DNA of 19,326 nt from Succinatimonas sp. UBA6849 (GCA_002449335.1 DKDL01000021.1:34987-54312); one strand, 5' to 3'. Counted from the stretch's first letter, positions 8,152-15,802 are shown. The notes: generated by a model from the letters alone, not told the origin. Translations and numbers: made by a program.

Positions 8152-8406
8152 TTAATCTAAGTCGTTAAGCTGGCTTAGTATCGATTCAAGACGTTGTCTC
8201 CAAGTTTGTAAAACTTCCTTATGATGTTGGTTTTCTTCTTGGAGCTTCACCATATCTCTTCTCAATGAATTCAGTTCTTTATCTTTAGCAGACAATGTCT
8301 GTTCTAATAAGATCATCTTTTGAGAAGTTCTTTCACAAAGAGAGGACAACTCCTGCAGTTGCTGCAGGAGTAATTGTTCTTTTGGTGATAGGTTGCTGTT
8401 TGACAC
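8152..8406 (-). CDS. zapB: Cell division coiled-coil protein ZapB
   Basis: This 84-residue protein is almost entirely coiled coil, rich in Leu, Gln and Glu. Its C-terminal half (LQEENQHHKEVLQTWRQRLE) aligns with the end of E. coli ZapB (ERENNHLKEQQNGWQERLQ). ZapB is a cytoplasmic factor that links the Z ring, through ZapA, to MatP and the chromosome terminus. The start is GTG and overlaps the hslU stop by one base (TAGTG), with AGGGA about 9 bases upstream, which suggests translational coupling. It is last in the argS-ftsN-hslV-hslU unit; E. coli zapB also lies near hslVU, supporting the call. Its stop is 3 bp from that of the convergent PTS gene. Short coiled coils align promiscuously, so the gene order matters for the assignment. 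Confidence 0.75.
   Translation of the reverse strand: MSNSNLSPKEQLLLQQLQELSSLCERTSQKMILLEQTLSAKDKELNSLRRDMVKLQEENQHHKEVLQTWRQRLESILSQLNDLD
8349..8371 (-). other. Strong hairpin inside the 5' part of zapB
   Basis: The arms ACTCCTGCAG (8349-8358) and CTGCAGGAGT (8362-8371) pair perfectly over 10 bp around a 3-base loop. In the mRNA this lies about 35-57 bases after the zapB GTG start. It is unusually stable for this AT-rich genome. It may affect mRNA decay, or elongation between hslU and zapB, or may be chance from the Leu/Gln/Glu-rich codons. There is no T run, so it is not a classic terminator. Confidence 0.5.
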
Positions 8407-9725
8407 TAGAGAATATCCCTGCTGATATCTTCGTTCTGTACAAGATCTTCTAAGTGTTCATCTACGTACTTATCATCAATAACTACAGTAGTGCCTGCTT
8501 TATCAGGAGCAGTAAATGAAATCTCTTCTAAGATCTTCTCCATTAGAGTATGTAATCTTCTAGCACCGATGTTTTCCGTCTTTTCATTAACTTTGAAGGC
8601 ATCTTCTGCAATCTTTGTAATTGCGCTGTCTTCAAATTTAACAGTAACATTTTCAGTCTTCATCAACATCTCATACTGCTTAGTTAAGCTGTTGTGAGGT
8701 TCTTTTAGAATTCTCTCAAAGTCAGAAGCAGTTAAAGCTTTTAGCTCAACTCTAATTGGAAGTCTGCCTTGTAACTCAGGAATTAAGTCAGATGGTTTTG
8801 ACATCTGGAAAGCACCTGAAGCAATAAATAAGACATGATCAGTCTTTAACATACCATACTTGGTATTTACTGAAGAACCTTCGATTAGAGGTAACAGATC
8901 TCTTTGAACGCCCTGTCTAGATACAGCGCCTCTATCCTGGCTTTCCTGGCAGATCTTGTCGATCTCATCGATGAAGACGATACCGTTGTTTTCAGCAAGC
9001 TCAATAGCCTTTGATTTTAAATCGTCGTTTTGAGTTAACTTTGAAGCTTCTTCTTCAGTTAAGATCTTAAAAGCCTCTTTGATCTTCATCTTTTTAGCTG
9101 ATTTCTTGTTTGAACTCATTGAATCAAAGATTGACTGCAACTGATCATTTAGATCATCCATACCAGGAGCACCACCAATCACATTAACGGTAGGGCTTCT
9201 GTCTACAATCTCGATTTCGATCTCTTTATCATCAAGCTCATGTTCTCTTAATTTTTTTCTGAACATCTGTCTTGCTGATGAGTGCTGTTTTTCTTCTTCG
9301 GTGGCACTAGGAGCAGGTAAAAGCACATCAAGAATTCTTTCTTCAGCAGCATCTTCTGCTTTGGTCTTGTTGTGTTTGAATGCTTCTTCTTTAACCATCT
9401 TCATTGAAACTTCTGCAAGTTCTCTGATGATTGATTCAACATCTTTACCTACATAACCTACTTCTGTGTACTTAGTTGCTTCTACTTTTACAAAAGGAGC
9501 ATTAGCAAGCTTTGCTAATCTTCTTGCAATTTCGGTTTTACCTACACCAGTAGGACCAATCATTAAGATATTCTTAGGTACGATTTCAGTTCTTAAATCT
9601 TTAGAAATCTGCATTCTGCGCCATCTGTTTCTCAATGCGATAGCAACAGCTTTTTTAGCCTCTTTCTGGCCAATGATGTATTTATCTAATTCGCTAACAA
9701 TCTCGCGAGGTGTCAATTCAGACAT
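8406..9725 (-). CDS. hslU: HslU (ClpY), ATPase subunit of the HslVU protease
   Basis: HslU is an AAA+ hexamer that unfolds substrates and feeds them to HslV in the cytoplasm; known E. coli targets include SulA and RpoH. The 439 residues match the E. coli length of 443. Visible features are Walker A GPTGVGKT (57-64), the pore loop GYVG (90-93), an intermediate (I) domain from about 105 to 240, and Walker B VFIDEID (250-256). A GRLPIRVEL segment follows. The C-terminal tail ends SRDIL, which inserts into HslV. The start ATG follows AGAGAG. The gene is 18 bp after hslV, and its TAG overlaps the zapB GTG. I see no heat-shock promoter directly upstream of hslV, so expression is probably from further up the operon or from a promoter I missed. 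Confidence 0.97.
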   Translation of the reverse strand: MSELTPREIVSELDKYIIGQKEAKKAVAIALRNRWRRMQISKDLRTEIVPKNILMIGPTGVGKTEIARRLAKLANAPFVKVEATKYTEVGYVGKDVESIIRELAEVSMKMVKEEAFKHNKTKAEDAAEERILDVLLPAPSATEEEKQHSSARQMFRKKLREHELDDKEIEIEIVDRSPTVNVIGGAPGMDDLNDQLQSIFDSMSSNKKSAKKMKIKEAFKILTEEEASKLTQNDDLKSKAIELAENNGIVFIDEIDKICQESQDRGAVSRQGVQRDLLPLIEGSSVNTKYGMLKTDHVLFIASGAFQMSKPSDLIPELQGRLPIRVELKALTASDFERILKEPHNSLTKQYEMLMKTENVTVKFEDSAITKIAEDAFKVNEKTENIGARRLHTLMEKILEEISFTAPDKAGTTVVIDDKYVDEHLEDLVQNEDISRDIL

Positions 9726-9743
9726 ATTCTCTCTCTGCTATTT

Positions 9744-10283
9744 TTAACTGTTTTGGTTAGAATCGATGGTTTCAATAGTGTGGAATGAATCAGTAAACAC
9801 GCAGATATTACATGCAATATCTAATGACTTTTTCACAATATCCACAGCTGATAGATCGGTATTTTGAACTAAGGCTCTTGCAGCAGCTAAAGCGTAATTA
9901 CCGCCTGATCCTGTAGCTAGAATGTCATCATCCATTCTGACTACATCACCGGTACCTGTAATCATTAAAGAGTCGCTCTTATCGGCAACAATTAGAATTG
10001 CTTCTAATTTTCTTAAAGCTCTGTCAGATCGCCATAGCTTTGCAAGTGAGATACTTGCTCTTTCAAGAACACCCTGGTGTTCTTCTAATTTCTTTTCAAA
10101 AAGATCTAAAAGAGTAAAAGCATCTGCTGTGGAACCGGCAAAACCTGCAATTACTTTGTTATGAAAAATTTTACGTACTTTGATAGCGTTTCCTTTAAGG
10201 ATAGTGCTCTGACCCATGGTAACTTGACCATCACCGCCTAAAGCAACAACGCCATTTCTTCTAACAGATACAATGGTTGTCAT
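9744..10283 (-). CDS. hslV: HslV (ClpQ), peptidase subunit of the HslVU protease
   Basis: HslV is a proteasome beta-type peptidase that forms a double hexamer capped by HslU. The protein begins MTTIVSVRRNG. After removal of Met1 the N-terminal Thr becomes the nucleophile, as in E. coli. GGDGQ, KVIAGFAGSTADAFTL and ATGSGGNYALAAARALV are family landmarks. The 179 residues compare with 176 in E. coli. An AGGAA ribosome site precedes the ATG. It lies 11 bp after the ftsN-like gene and 18 bp before hslU, so the two protease subunits are co-transcribed. Confidence 0.97.
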   Translation of the reverse strand: MTTIVSVRRNGVVALGGDGQVTMGQSTILKGNAIKVRKIFHNKVIAGFAGSTADAFTLLDLFEKKLEEHQGVLERASISLAKLWRSDRALRKLEAILIVADKSDSLMITGTGDVVRMDDDILATGSGGNYALAAARALVQNTDLSAVDIVKKSLDIACNICVFTDSFHTIETIDSNQNS

Positions 10284-10294
10284 ACGTTAAATTC

Positions 10295-10963
10295 CTAGTT
10301 TTGTTCTTCAAGTTCGCACTCGTCAATCAGTTTTAACGAGTCGAGTTTATTAAAGGTGTTTACAGCTTCTTCTCTAGTACTAAATGGTCCTAAAAGAACT
10401 GAATAAAAAGAGTTTTTAGAAATAATCTTTGAGCTCAAGCCTGTAGAGATAGCAATATTAGCCTTTTTCTCTTCAGCTGCATTACTTGATGAAAACTTGC
10501 CACAGTACATTACATATGAACTTGCATTTGAAGCAACACCTGTCTGAGACTCTGTTTGAGTTTGTGAATTGTTATCACTCTCAAAAGGTACTTCATTGTC
10601 AGAGGTAACGTTATCATCAGAACTTTCATTCTGTGATTTGTCAGGCTGTGTTTTGTCTGGATTGATAGATAAAGCCTGACTGTCATCAGTGCTATTCAAA
10701 TTGGAGTTTTCATCTGCATTGGCATTATCGTCTAAAACAATACTGCTATTGTCAGTTTCTTTTTGAGAAGCTTCATTTGAAGATGAGCATTTAACTGCAA
10801 TTACGGATACAACAATGACAAAAGCCAATACAGCAATAATCAAAGTTAAGAGTTTTTTACCTTTTAACTTATTTTTAGTCAGGTTAGAAACAAATTGATT
10901 TAATAAAGAAGCAACTGTTCCTAGCTTATTTACGACACCGTTAATTGGCTTTTTGCCATCCAT
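10295..10963 (-). CDS. ftsN: FtsN-like SPOR-domain cell division protein
   Basis: This is a 222-residue bitopic inner-membrane protein. It has a basic cytoplasmic segment (1-37), one membrane helix (about 38-57), a low-complexity periplasmic linker rich in Asn, Ser, Asp and Gln (60-148), and a C-terminal SPOR domain (about 149-218). SPOR domains bind denuded septal peptidoglycan. Cys154 (CGKF) and Cys216 (DECEL) fall where E. coli FtsN has its disulfide pair, which favours FtsN over other SPOR proteins. FtsN activates FtsQLB-FtsWI at the septum. The position directly before hslVU is the same as in E. coli. The linker shares no clear similarity with the E. coli essential segment, and the E. 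coli FtsA-binding N-terminus is not recognisable. The ribosome site is weak, and the start lies 5 bp after the argS stop, so coupling is likely. Confidence 0.8.
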   Translation of the reverse strand: MDGKKPINGVVNKLGTVASLLNQFVSNLTKNKLKGKKLLTLIIAVLAFVIVVSVIAVKCSSSNEASQKETDNSSIVLDDNANADENSNLNSTDDSQALSINPDKTQPDKSQNESSDDNVTSDNEVPFESDNNSQTQTESQTGVASNASSYVMYCGKFSSSNAAEEKKANIAISTGLSSKIISKNSFYSVLLGPFSTREEAVNTFNKLDSLKLIDECELEEQN

Positions 10964-10968
10964 AATTG

Positions 10969-12708
10969 TTACATCTGCTCCATTACATTAATGCCTAACA
11001 GTGAAAGACCCTGTTTTAAAACTTTAGCGGTTAAATCGCAAAGTGCTAAACGGCTCTTTCTCACATCCTCAGGGACGTCATCCTTAAGGATTGGGCATGC
11101 CTCATAGAAATGCATGAACAGATTTGATAACTCAAAAATGTAGTTACATAGTAAGTTAGGTAAAGTCTTATCACCAACACTCTGAACAGCTTCAGCAAAA
11201 GCTAATATCTTGTTTGCCAAATCTTCTTCAGCGTCGCAGGTGATCTTAATATCGCCTAATGAAGGATCTTTTGCCTTTCTAAAGATAGCTCTAATTCTGC
11301 TGTATGCATACTGTAAGTATGGAGCTGTATTACCTTCAAAAGATAACATCTGATCCCAATCGAATACATAGTCAGTAGTTCTGTTCTTGCACAGATCTGC
11401 ATACTTAACAGCACCGATTGCGATGTTGTGGATAACCTGTTTCTTCTCATCCTCAGATAGAGTTGAATTACGTTCTTTTAGAAGGTTTGTTACACGTGCC
11501 TCAGCCTCATCTAAAACATCACGTAGTTTTACAGTACCACCTGATCTAGTCTTAAATGGTTTACCATCTTTACCTAACATCATACCGAATGGGCAGTGCT
11601 CCATAGATACATTGTCACCTACGTAGCCAGCTTTCTTACAGATAGCCCATACAGTCTCTAAATGCTGTTGCTGTCTTGAGTCTGTAAAGTAAAGAATTCT
11701 GTCAGCCTTTAAGGTCTGAGCGCGGTATTTAGCACAAGCAATATCAGTTGTGGTGTATAAGTAGCCACCATCATTCTTTCTAATGATGTTGCCTAATGGC
11801 TTACCTTCTTTGTTCTTAAACTGTGGTAGGTAAACAACTACAGCCCCCTGATCTTCAACAGCGATACCACGCTTCATCAGATCATCTACAACCTCAGGTA
11901 ACATGTCGTTGTATAAGCTCTCACCCATGATGTCTTTATCAGATAAGGTAACATCCAGTCTGTCATATAACTTCTGGTTCTGAACCATAGTCATATTAAC
12001 TAGCTTCTTCCACATCTTACGGCAGTATTCATCGCCACCCTGTAACAGAACTACATAGTGACGAGCTTTAACTGCAAATTCTTCATCTGTGTCATAGCAC
12101 TCTTTAGCTTCACGATAGAAAGCTTCAAAGTCGCTCAAATCCATACCTTGACCAGATTCATTTTCTTTTTTCTCAAGGTAAGCGATAAGCATACCAAACT
12201 GAGTACCCCAGTCACCGATATGGTTTGCTCTGATTACGTTGTTACCTAAGAACTCTAAGACTCTTACCACAGCATCACCGATAACAGTTGATCTGATGTG
12301 GTGAACAGCCATTTCTTTAGCAACGTTTGGAGCTGAGTAATCAACCACGATGGTCTTTGGTGTCTTTACCTTAGGAATGCCTAATCTTGGATCTGCACTC
12401 ATATCTTTTAGTGCTTTTGAAATAGCATCTTTATTTACAAAGAAATTAATGAAACCAGGACCTGCAATCTCAACCTTGCTTATATGATCATCTTTTGGCA
12501 GAGCAGCAATAATATCTTCAGCGATTTGACGAGGATTCTTCTTTAATGGTTTAGCCAAAATCATTGCAATATTAGTAGCAAAATCACCGTGAGCTCTGTC
12601 TTTGGTTCGATCTACACGAATGTTGGCGATTAAACTTGGATTTACGCTTCCGTCTTTATCAAGAGAATAAATACTGTTTTTAATAAGATTTTCAATAAGT
12701 TGTTTCAT
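10969..12708 (-). CDS. argS: Arginyl-tRNA synthetase with an altered HIGH signature
   Basis: ArgRS joins arginine to tRNA-Arg in the cytoplasm. I start it at the ATG at 12708 (579 residues, E. coli 577), because TAGGTG lies 8 bases upstream and the protein then begins MKQLIENLI as family members do. The in-frame extension to 12771 has no such support. Landmarks are DRTKDRAHGDFATNIAM (N-terminal domain), SAPNVAKEM, RANHIGDWGTQFGML, DGGYLYTTTDIACAKYR, GKPFKTRSGG (in the place of KMSKS) and EGNTAPYLQYAYSR, ending GINVMEQM. The oddity is residues 134-137, AVHH, where the family has HVGH. The first His and the Gly of the class I signature are both replaced in an otherwise intact protein. It heads the ftsN-hslVU-zapB unit, 82 bp after priA. 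TTGACA occurs in that gap but lacks a well-spaced -10. Confidence 0.95.
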   Translation of the reverse strand: MKQLIENLIKNSIYSLDKDGSVNPSLIANIRVDRTKDRAHGDFATNIAMILAKPLKKNPRQIAEDIIAALPKDDHISKVEIAGPGFINFFVNKDAISKALKDMSADPRLGIPKVKTPKTIVVDYSAPNVAKEMAVHHIRSTVIGDAVVRVLEFLGNNVIRANHIGDWGTQFGMLIAYLEKKENESGQGMDLSDFEAFYREAKECYDTDEEFAVKARHYVVLLQGGDEYCRKMWKKLVNMTMVQNQKLYDRLDVTLSDKDIMGESLYNDMLPEVVDDLMKRGIAVEDQGAVVVYLPQFKNKEGKPLGNIIRKNDGGYLYTTTDIACAKYRAQTLKADRILYFTDSRQQQHLETVWAICKKAGYVGDNVSMEHCPFGMMLGKDGKPFKTRSGGTVKLRDVLDEAEARVTNLLKERNSTLSEDEKKQVIHNIAIGAVKYADLCKNRTTDYVFDWDQMLSFEGNTAPYLQYAYSRIRAIFRKAKDPSLGDIKITCDAEEDLANKILAFAEAVQSVGDKTLPNLLCNYIFELSNLFMHFYEACPILKDDVPEDVRKSRLALCDLTAKVLKQGLSLLGINVMEQM

Positions 12709-12790
12709 AACCACACCTAGGGTATGTAATTTTTCAGTTATAGATGAATTTGATGTCAAAGAATAACACAAAAGCCATTTTATACATAAT

Positions 12791-15043
12791 TTAATACATC
12801 GTTATCGGATCGACTTCGATAGCAAAACGTACGTCATTTGGAAGTGACTCTTCTGATACGAGTTTTCTAACATTCGTTAGAAATAAATTAAGAGTTTTTC
12901 TATTGATGCTAGTTACTAATATATGAAAATGGTATCTGTTTTGAACTTTCTCCATTTTATCAGACAGAACGTGAGTAAGCGCTAAATTTGGATAATCATC
13001 TTTGAGATTATTAAGTTTTCTGTATACATCTGATAAAAAGTTGAAAGCTTTAGTTCGATTTTGGCTATTGCAAAGAATAAAAGCCTGACTTGAAAATGGT
13101 GGCAGCATCATTGATTTTCTTGTTTCTAAAAGACCTTCTGCTATGGTCATATAGTTACAGTTAGGATCAATTAGCTGATTGATTAGCAAGTTGTCAGGAT
13201 GGTGAGTTTGGATAACCACTTTACCTTGCTTTTTACCTCTACCTGAACGACCTGATACCTGAGTGAGTAGCTGTGCAGTATTTTCTAAAGATCTAAAATC
13301 ATCAGAAAATAATGATGAATCTACATCTAAGATACCTACCAAAGTAACATCAGGAAAGTCATGGCCTTTAGCCAGCATTTGAGTGCCGAGCATAATTTTA
13401 GAGGTACCAAGTCTGATTCTGTTTAACTTGGTTTCAAGTTGTTTTTTAGTAGTTACAGAATCTCTATCGATTCTTTCAACTCCGATATCGGGGTAGCGAT
13501 GCTCTAAAAATTCACTTACCTGCTCAGTACCAAAACCTTGCTCTACTAATTCGTCATTTCCACATACATAGCAGGTCTTAGGAATCTCATAAAAGTTCTC
13601 ACAGACATGGCATTGCAGTCTGTTAGCCTTTTTATGCACAGTAAGTAAGTTATCGCAATTAGGACAAACAAAAACATGCCCACATTGATGACAAACTAAG
13701 TGATGAGCATAACCACGTCTGTTTAAAAAGAGCAGGACCTGATTGCCTTTGGCGGTTTCTTCGCCGATTTCATCTTCTAAAGTCTGACAAATACCAGTTT
13801 TAAGACCATCAGTTAAAGGTTCATTTCTTAAATCTATAAGTTCAAAATTAGGCACAGAAGCGCCACCAGCTCTGATGGTAAGATCTATTTTCTGATAAAC
13901 ACCTTTTTGAACATTGTAGATAGTCTCTAAACTTGGAGTAGCAGAGCCTAACACAATAGGGCAGTTGTTCAGTTTTGCCCTCATGATTGCTAAATTTCTA
14001 GCATGATATCTAAAAGAGTCGTTTTGTTTAAAAGAGCTGTCATGCTCCTCATCAATAACGATAAGACCTAAGTTAGGAATTGGTGTAAACAAAGCTGTTC
14101 TTGTACCAATCAGGATACCTGACTTAGAGGTTGCCATATCTATATAAGCATCAAGTCTTTCTCTATCAGATAGAGCTGAGTGCATAGATGATACAGGAAC
14201 ATTAAAACGTCTGTAAAATCTGTCAAATGTTTGTGGTGTCAGGGCAATTTCTGGCACTAAGATTAAAACAGCCTTACCTTCTTTTAAGGCATTCTCAATT
14301 ACTCGAAGATAAACCTCTGTTTTACCAGAGCCTGTAATACCATTTAATAAAAAGGTATTAAAGCCATGACAATTTGAAATTGTGTAGATAGCGTTTTTCT
14401 GTTCTAAATTTGGCTCAGGAGGTGTCTCTTTTAAGATCTCATTTGTATTTTCATAGAATTTTTTAGTTTCTATCTTTTCATTAAATAACTTTATAAGACC
14501 TTTCTTGATTAGGGCATTTTCTTGAGTGCTAGAAAAACCTCTCTCACGTAATTCTTTGCGTCTTGCTGATCCCTGCCTTAAAACCTTAATAATCTCAATT
14601 TGCTCTTGAGACTTTAGTTTTTCTACTTTCTTTTCATCAAGATCATCTTCAAGTTTTAAGGCAGGAATTTGCTCATAAGAAAAAGGAGCACCATCTCTTA
14701 AAAGTTTAGGCAGAGCAACATTAAAACACTGTCCTAGAGGATATTGATAATAACCACTACCAAATTTAAGTACACCAATAACATCTTTTGGAATGATGCC
14801 TTTTTTATCTAATAGCTTTGCTTCTTTTAATTTTGATTTATCAAAATCAATGGTAGGGTTTATTTCTGTGATAACTCCAACTTGGGATAAACCTGCAAAA
14901 TTGATGAGAACTCTTGATCCAATACATTCATCACCAATAAGGCAATTTACCTTATAGGCAAAATCTCTAAACAGCGGTCGATTAACCGCTACATTGATAA
15001 TAGTGCAGGTATTTGTAGTCTCGGAGTTATTCATGACAGGCAT
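12791..15043 (-). CDS. priA: Primosomal replication-restart helicase PriA
   Basis: PriA recognises abandoned forks and D-loops and reloads DnaB through PriB/DnaT. It is a 3'-5' helicase. The 750 residues compare with 732 in E. coli. An N-terminal DNA-binding region (about 14-115) is followed by a helicase core with Walker A GITGSGKT (235-242), DEEH (331-334) and GSATPSLE (366-373). A zinc-binding block has eight Cys (451, 454, 460, 463, 478, 481, 491, 494) splitting the second helicase lobe. LGTQMLAKGHDFPDVTLV and QVSGRSGRGKKQG follow. All metal ligands and ATPase motifs are intact. The start is either the ATG at 15043 or the one at 15034; neither has a clear ribosome site. The gene is divergent from rpmE, an arrangement shared with E. 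coli. Confidence 0.96.
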   Translation of the reverse strand: MPVMNNSETTNTCTIINVAVNRPLFRDFAYKVNCLIGDECIGSRVLINFAGLSQVGVITEINPTIDFDKSKLKEAKLLDKKGIIPKDVIGVLKFGSGYYQYPLGQCFNVALPKLLRDGAPFSYEQIPALKLEDDLDEKKVEKLKSQEQIEIIKVLRQGSARRKELRERGFSSTQENALIKKGLIKLFNEKIETKKFYENTNEILKETPPEPNLEQKNAIYTISNCHGFNTFLLNGITGSGKTEVYLRVIENALKEGKAVLILVPEIALTPQTFDRFYRRFNVPVSSMHSALSDRERLDAYIDMATSKSGILIGTRTALFTPIPNLGLIVIDEEHDSSFKQNDSFRYHARNLAIMRAKLNNCPIVLGSATPSLETIYNVQKGVYQKIDLTIRAGGASVPNFELIDLRNEPLTDGLKTGICQTLEDEIGEETAKGNQVLLFLNRRGYAHHLVCHQCGHVFVCPNCDNLLTVHKKANRLQCHVCENFYEIPKTCYVCGNDELVEQGFGTEQVSEFLEHRYPDIGVERIDRDSVTTKKQLETKLNRIRLGTSKIMLGTQMLAKGHDFPDVTLVGILDVDSSLFSDDFRSLENTAQLLTQVSGRSGRGKKQGKVVIQTHHPDNLLINQLIDPNCNYMTIAEGLLETRKSMMLPPFSSQAFILCNSQNRTKAFNFLSDVYRKLNNLKDDYPNLALTHVLSDKMEKVQNRYHFHILVTSINRKTLNLFLTNVRKLVSEESLPNDVRFAIEVDPITMY

Positions 15044-15100
15044 TATAGAGGAACGAACGTAAAAAAGGGCTTTTTAAACAAAAATTAATGGTTTTTTATG

Positions 15101-15129
15101 TTGCATAATTAGGATTAATCAACTATCAT
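15101..15129 (+). promoter_or_regulatory. Candidate promoter of rpmE
   Basis: TTGCAT (15101-15106) and TATCAT (15124-15129) are separated by 17 bp. An alternative -10, CATAAT (15104-15109), overlaps it and would start transcription near 15116. Which is used matters, because only the upstream start would include the whole leader structure at 15131-15193. Confidence 0.4.
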
Positions 15130-15130
15130 A

Positions 15131-15193
15131 AGCCACCGTTTCTATTTAGGCGTGTGGTATTCGGCGCAAAATGTGGCTGAAAGCGCGACACGC
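15131..15193 (+). promoter_or_regulatory. Structured rpmE leader with two interleaved helices (possible pseudoknot)
   Basis: AGCCAC (15131-15136) is complementary to GTGGCT (15173-15178), and GCGTGT (15150-15155) is complementary to ACACGC (15188-15193). The order a-b-a'-b' is that of a pseudoknot or of two mutually exclusive folds. A further GCGC/GCGC pair (15164-15167 with 15183-15186) can extend the second helix. The structure ends 4 bases before the ribosome site GAGG (15198-15201). Autogenous control of L31 synthesis through the rpmE leader has been reported in E. coli, so an operator for L31 is a reasonable inference. Confidence 0.45.
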
Positions 15194-15206
15194 AATTGAG
15201 GTTCAA

Positions 15207-15431
15207 ATGAAAGAGAATATTCATCCAGAGTACAAGGAAGTTAATGTACGTTGCTCATGCGGTAACACATTCAAGATCCGTACTACTGCAGGTCACGATT
15301 TAAGCTTAGATGTTTGCTCTAAGTGCCATCCATTCTTCACCGGTAAGCAGAAGATTGTTGATACTGGTGGACGTGTTGAGGCATTCAAGAAGCGTTTCGG
15401 TGGTATTTCAGCTTTTGCTGTTAAGCACTAA
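15207..15431 (+). CDS. rpmE: 50S ribosomal protein L31 (zinc-binding type)
   Basis: L31 forms part of an intersubunit bridge of the ribosome. From the ATG at 15207 it has 74 residues (E. coli 70) and begins MKENIHPEYKEV, as family members do. Reading from an earlier ATG at 15171 adds 12 unrelated residues. GAGG at 15198-15201 lies 5 bases before the chosen start. The zinc ligands Cys16, Cys18, Cys37 and Cys40 are all present, so this is the zinc-containing (C+) form, and a zinc-independent paralogue may exist elsewhere. GHDLSLDVCSKCHPFFTGKQ and GGRVEAFKKRF are diagnostic. The gene is single, with its own terminator. Confidence 0.97.
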   Translation: MKENIHPEYKEVNVRCSCGNTFKIRTTAGHDLSLDVCSKCHPFFTGKQKIVDTGGRVEAFKKRFGGISAFAVKH

Positions 15432-15450
15432 TCTTCTAGCTTCAGTCGCA

Positions 15451-15483
15451 AAAAAGGCAGATCGTATGATCTGCTTTTTTATT
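15451..15483 (+). terminator. Rho-independent terminator of rpmE
   Basis: GCAGATC (15457-15463 region) and GATCTGC (15468-15474) form a 7-bp stem around loop GTAT, extended by an A run on the left and a T6 run on the right (15475-15480). It begins about 20 bases after the rpmE stop and is a textbook intrinsic terminator for the + strand. Confidence 0.9.
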
Positions 15484-15550
15484 AGCCTGATTTCACTAAA
15501 TTCCATTCAATATTTTATTCACTTCTTTTTTCAAACTTTTCACCTTCAAA

Positions 15551-15573
15551 TTATCAAAAGTTCTTTTTGATAA
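15551..15573. promoter_or_regulatory. Perfect 9-bp inverted repeat, possible operator upstream of the malic enzyme gene
   Basis: TTATCAAAA (15551-15559) and TTTTGATAA (15565-15573) are perfect complements around a 5-base centre. A further TTATCAA half-site lies at 15594-15600, making an 8-bp inverted pair with TTGATAAA at 15567-15574. The stem contains only one G-C pair per arm, so an RNA hairpin would be weak and a DNA operator is more likely. I cannot name the regulator. An FNR site would need the halves only 4 bases apart. Confidence 0.4.
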
Positions 15574-15689
15574 ATTTCTCAATTTGTAACTTTTTATCAA
15601 CTTTTGTACAGAAATTCAAATTCTGAAATGTTAGACTACTATTTGAAATGACACGAAAAATAGTTTTCTACATCACAATTTTGAGTTTT

Positions 15690-15718
15690 TTTTCAGAATT
15701 TTAACCTAGGAATATTAT
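15690..15718 (+). promoter_or_regulatory. Candidate promoter of the malic enzyme gene
   Basis: TTTTCA (15690-15695, 4/6) and TATTAT (15713-15718, 5/6) lie 17 bp apart. Several other AT-rich hexamers are possible in this region, so the call is weak. Confidence 0.35.
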
Positions 15719-15802
15719 CTGTCAGGGAAGCTATCAACTATTCTTAAGAATAAAGAAAACAGAAAATAGCTAATTTTAGGTACGAAACAATGAGGTGTTA
15801 CT

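Larger units (their letters stand above)
15484..15802. other. Gene-free AT-rich region upstream of the malic enzyme gene
   Basis: I find no credible gene, tRNA or repeat element in these 319 bases. They hold a perfect inverted repeat (15551-15573), a third related half-site (15594-15600), long T/A runs, a candidate promoter (15690-15718) and the ribosome site GAGG (15792-15795). The malic enzyme leader would be about 80 bases. Confidence 0.6.

Noticed and set aside
12709..12771. Longer argS start adding 21 residues
   Set aside because: A clear ribosome site sits before the ATG at 12708, and homologues begin at that point.
15567..15600. FNR-type site upstream of the malic enzyme gene
   Set aside because: FNR needs TTGAT-N4-ATCAA. 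Here the facing halves are about 18 bases apart.
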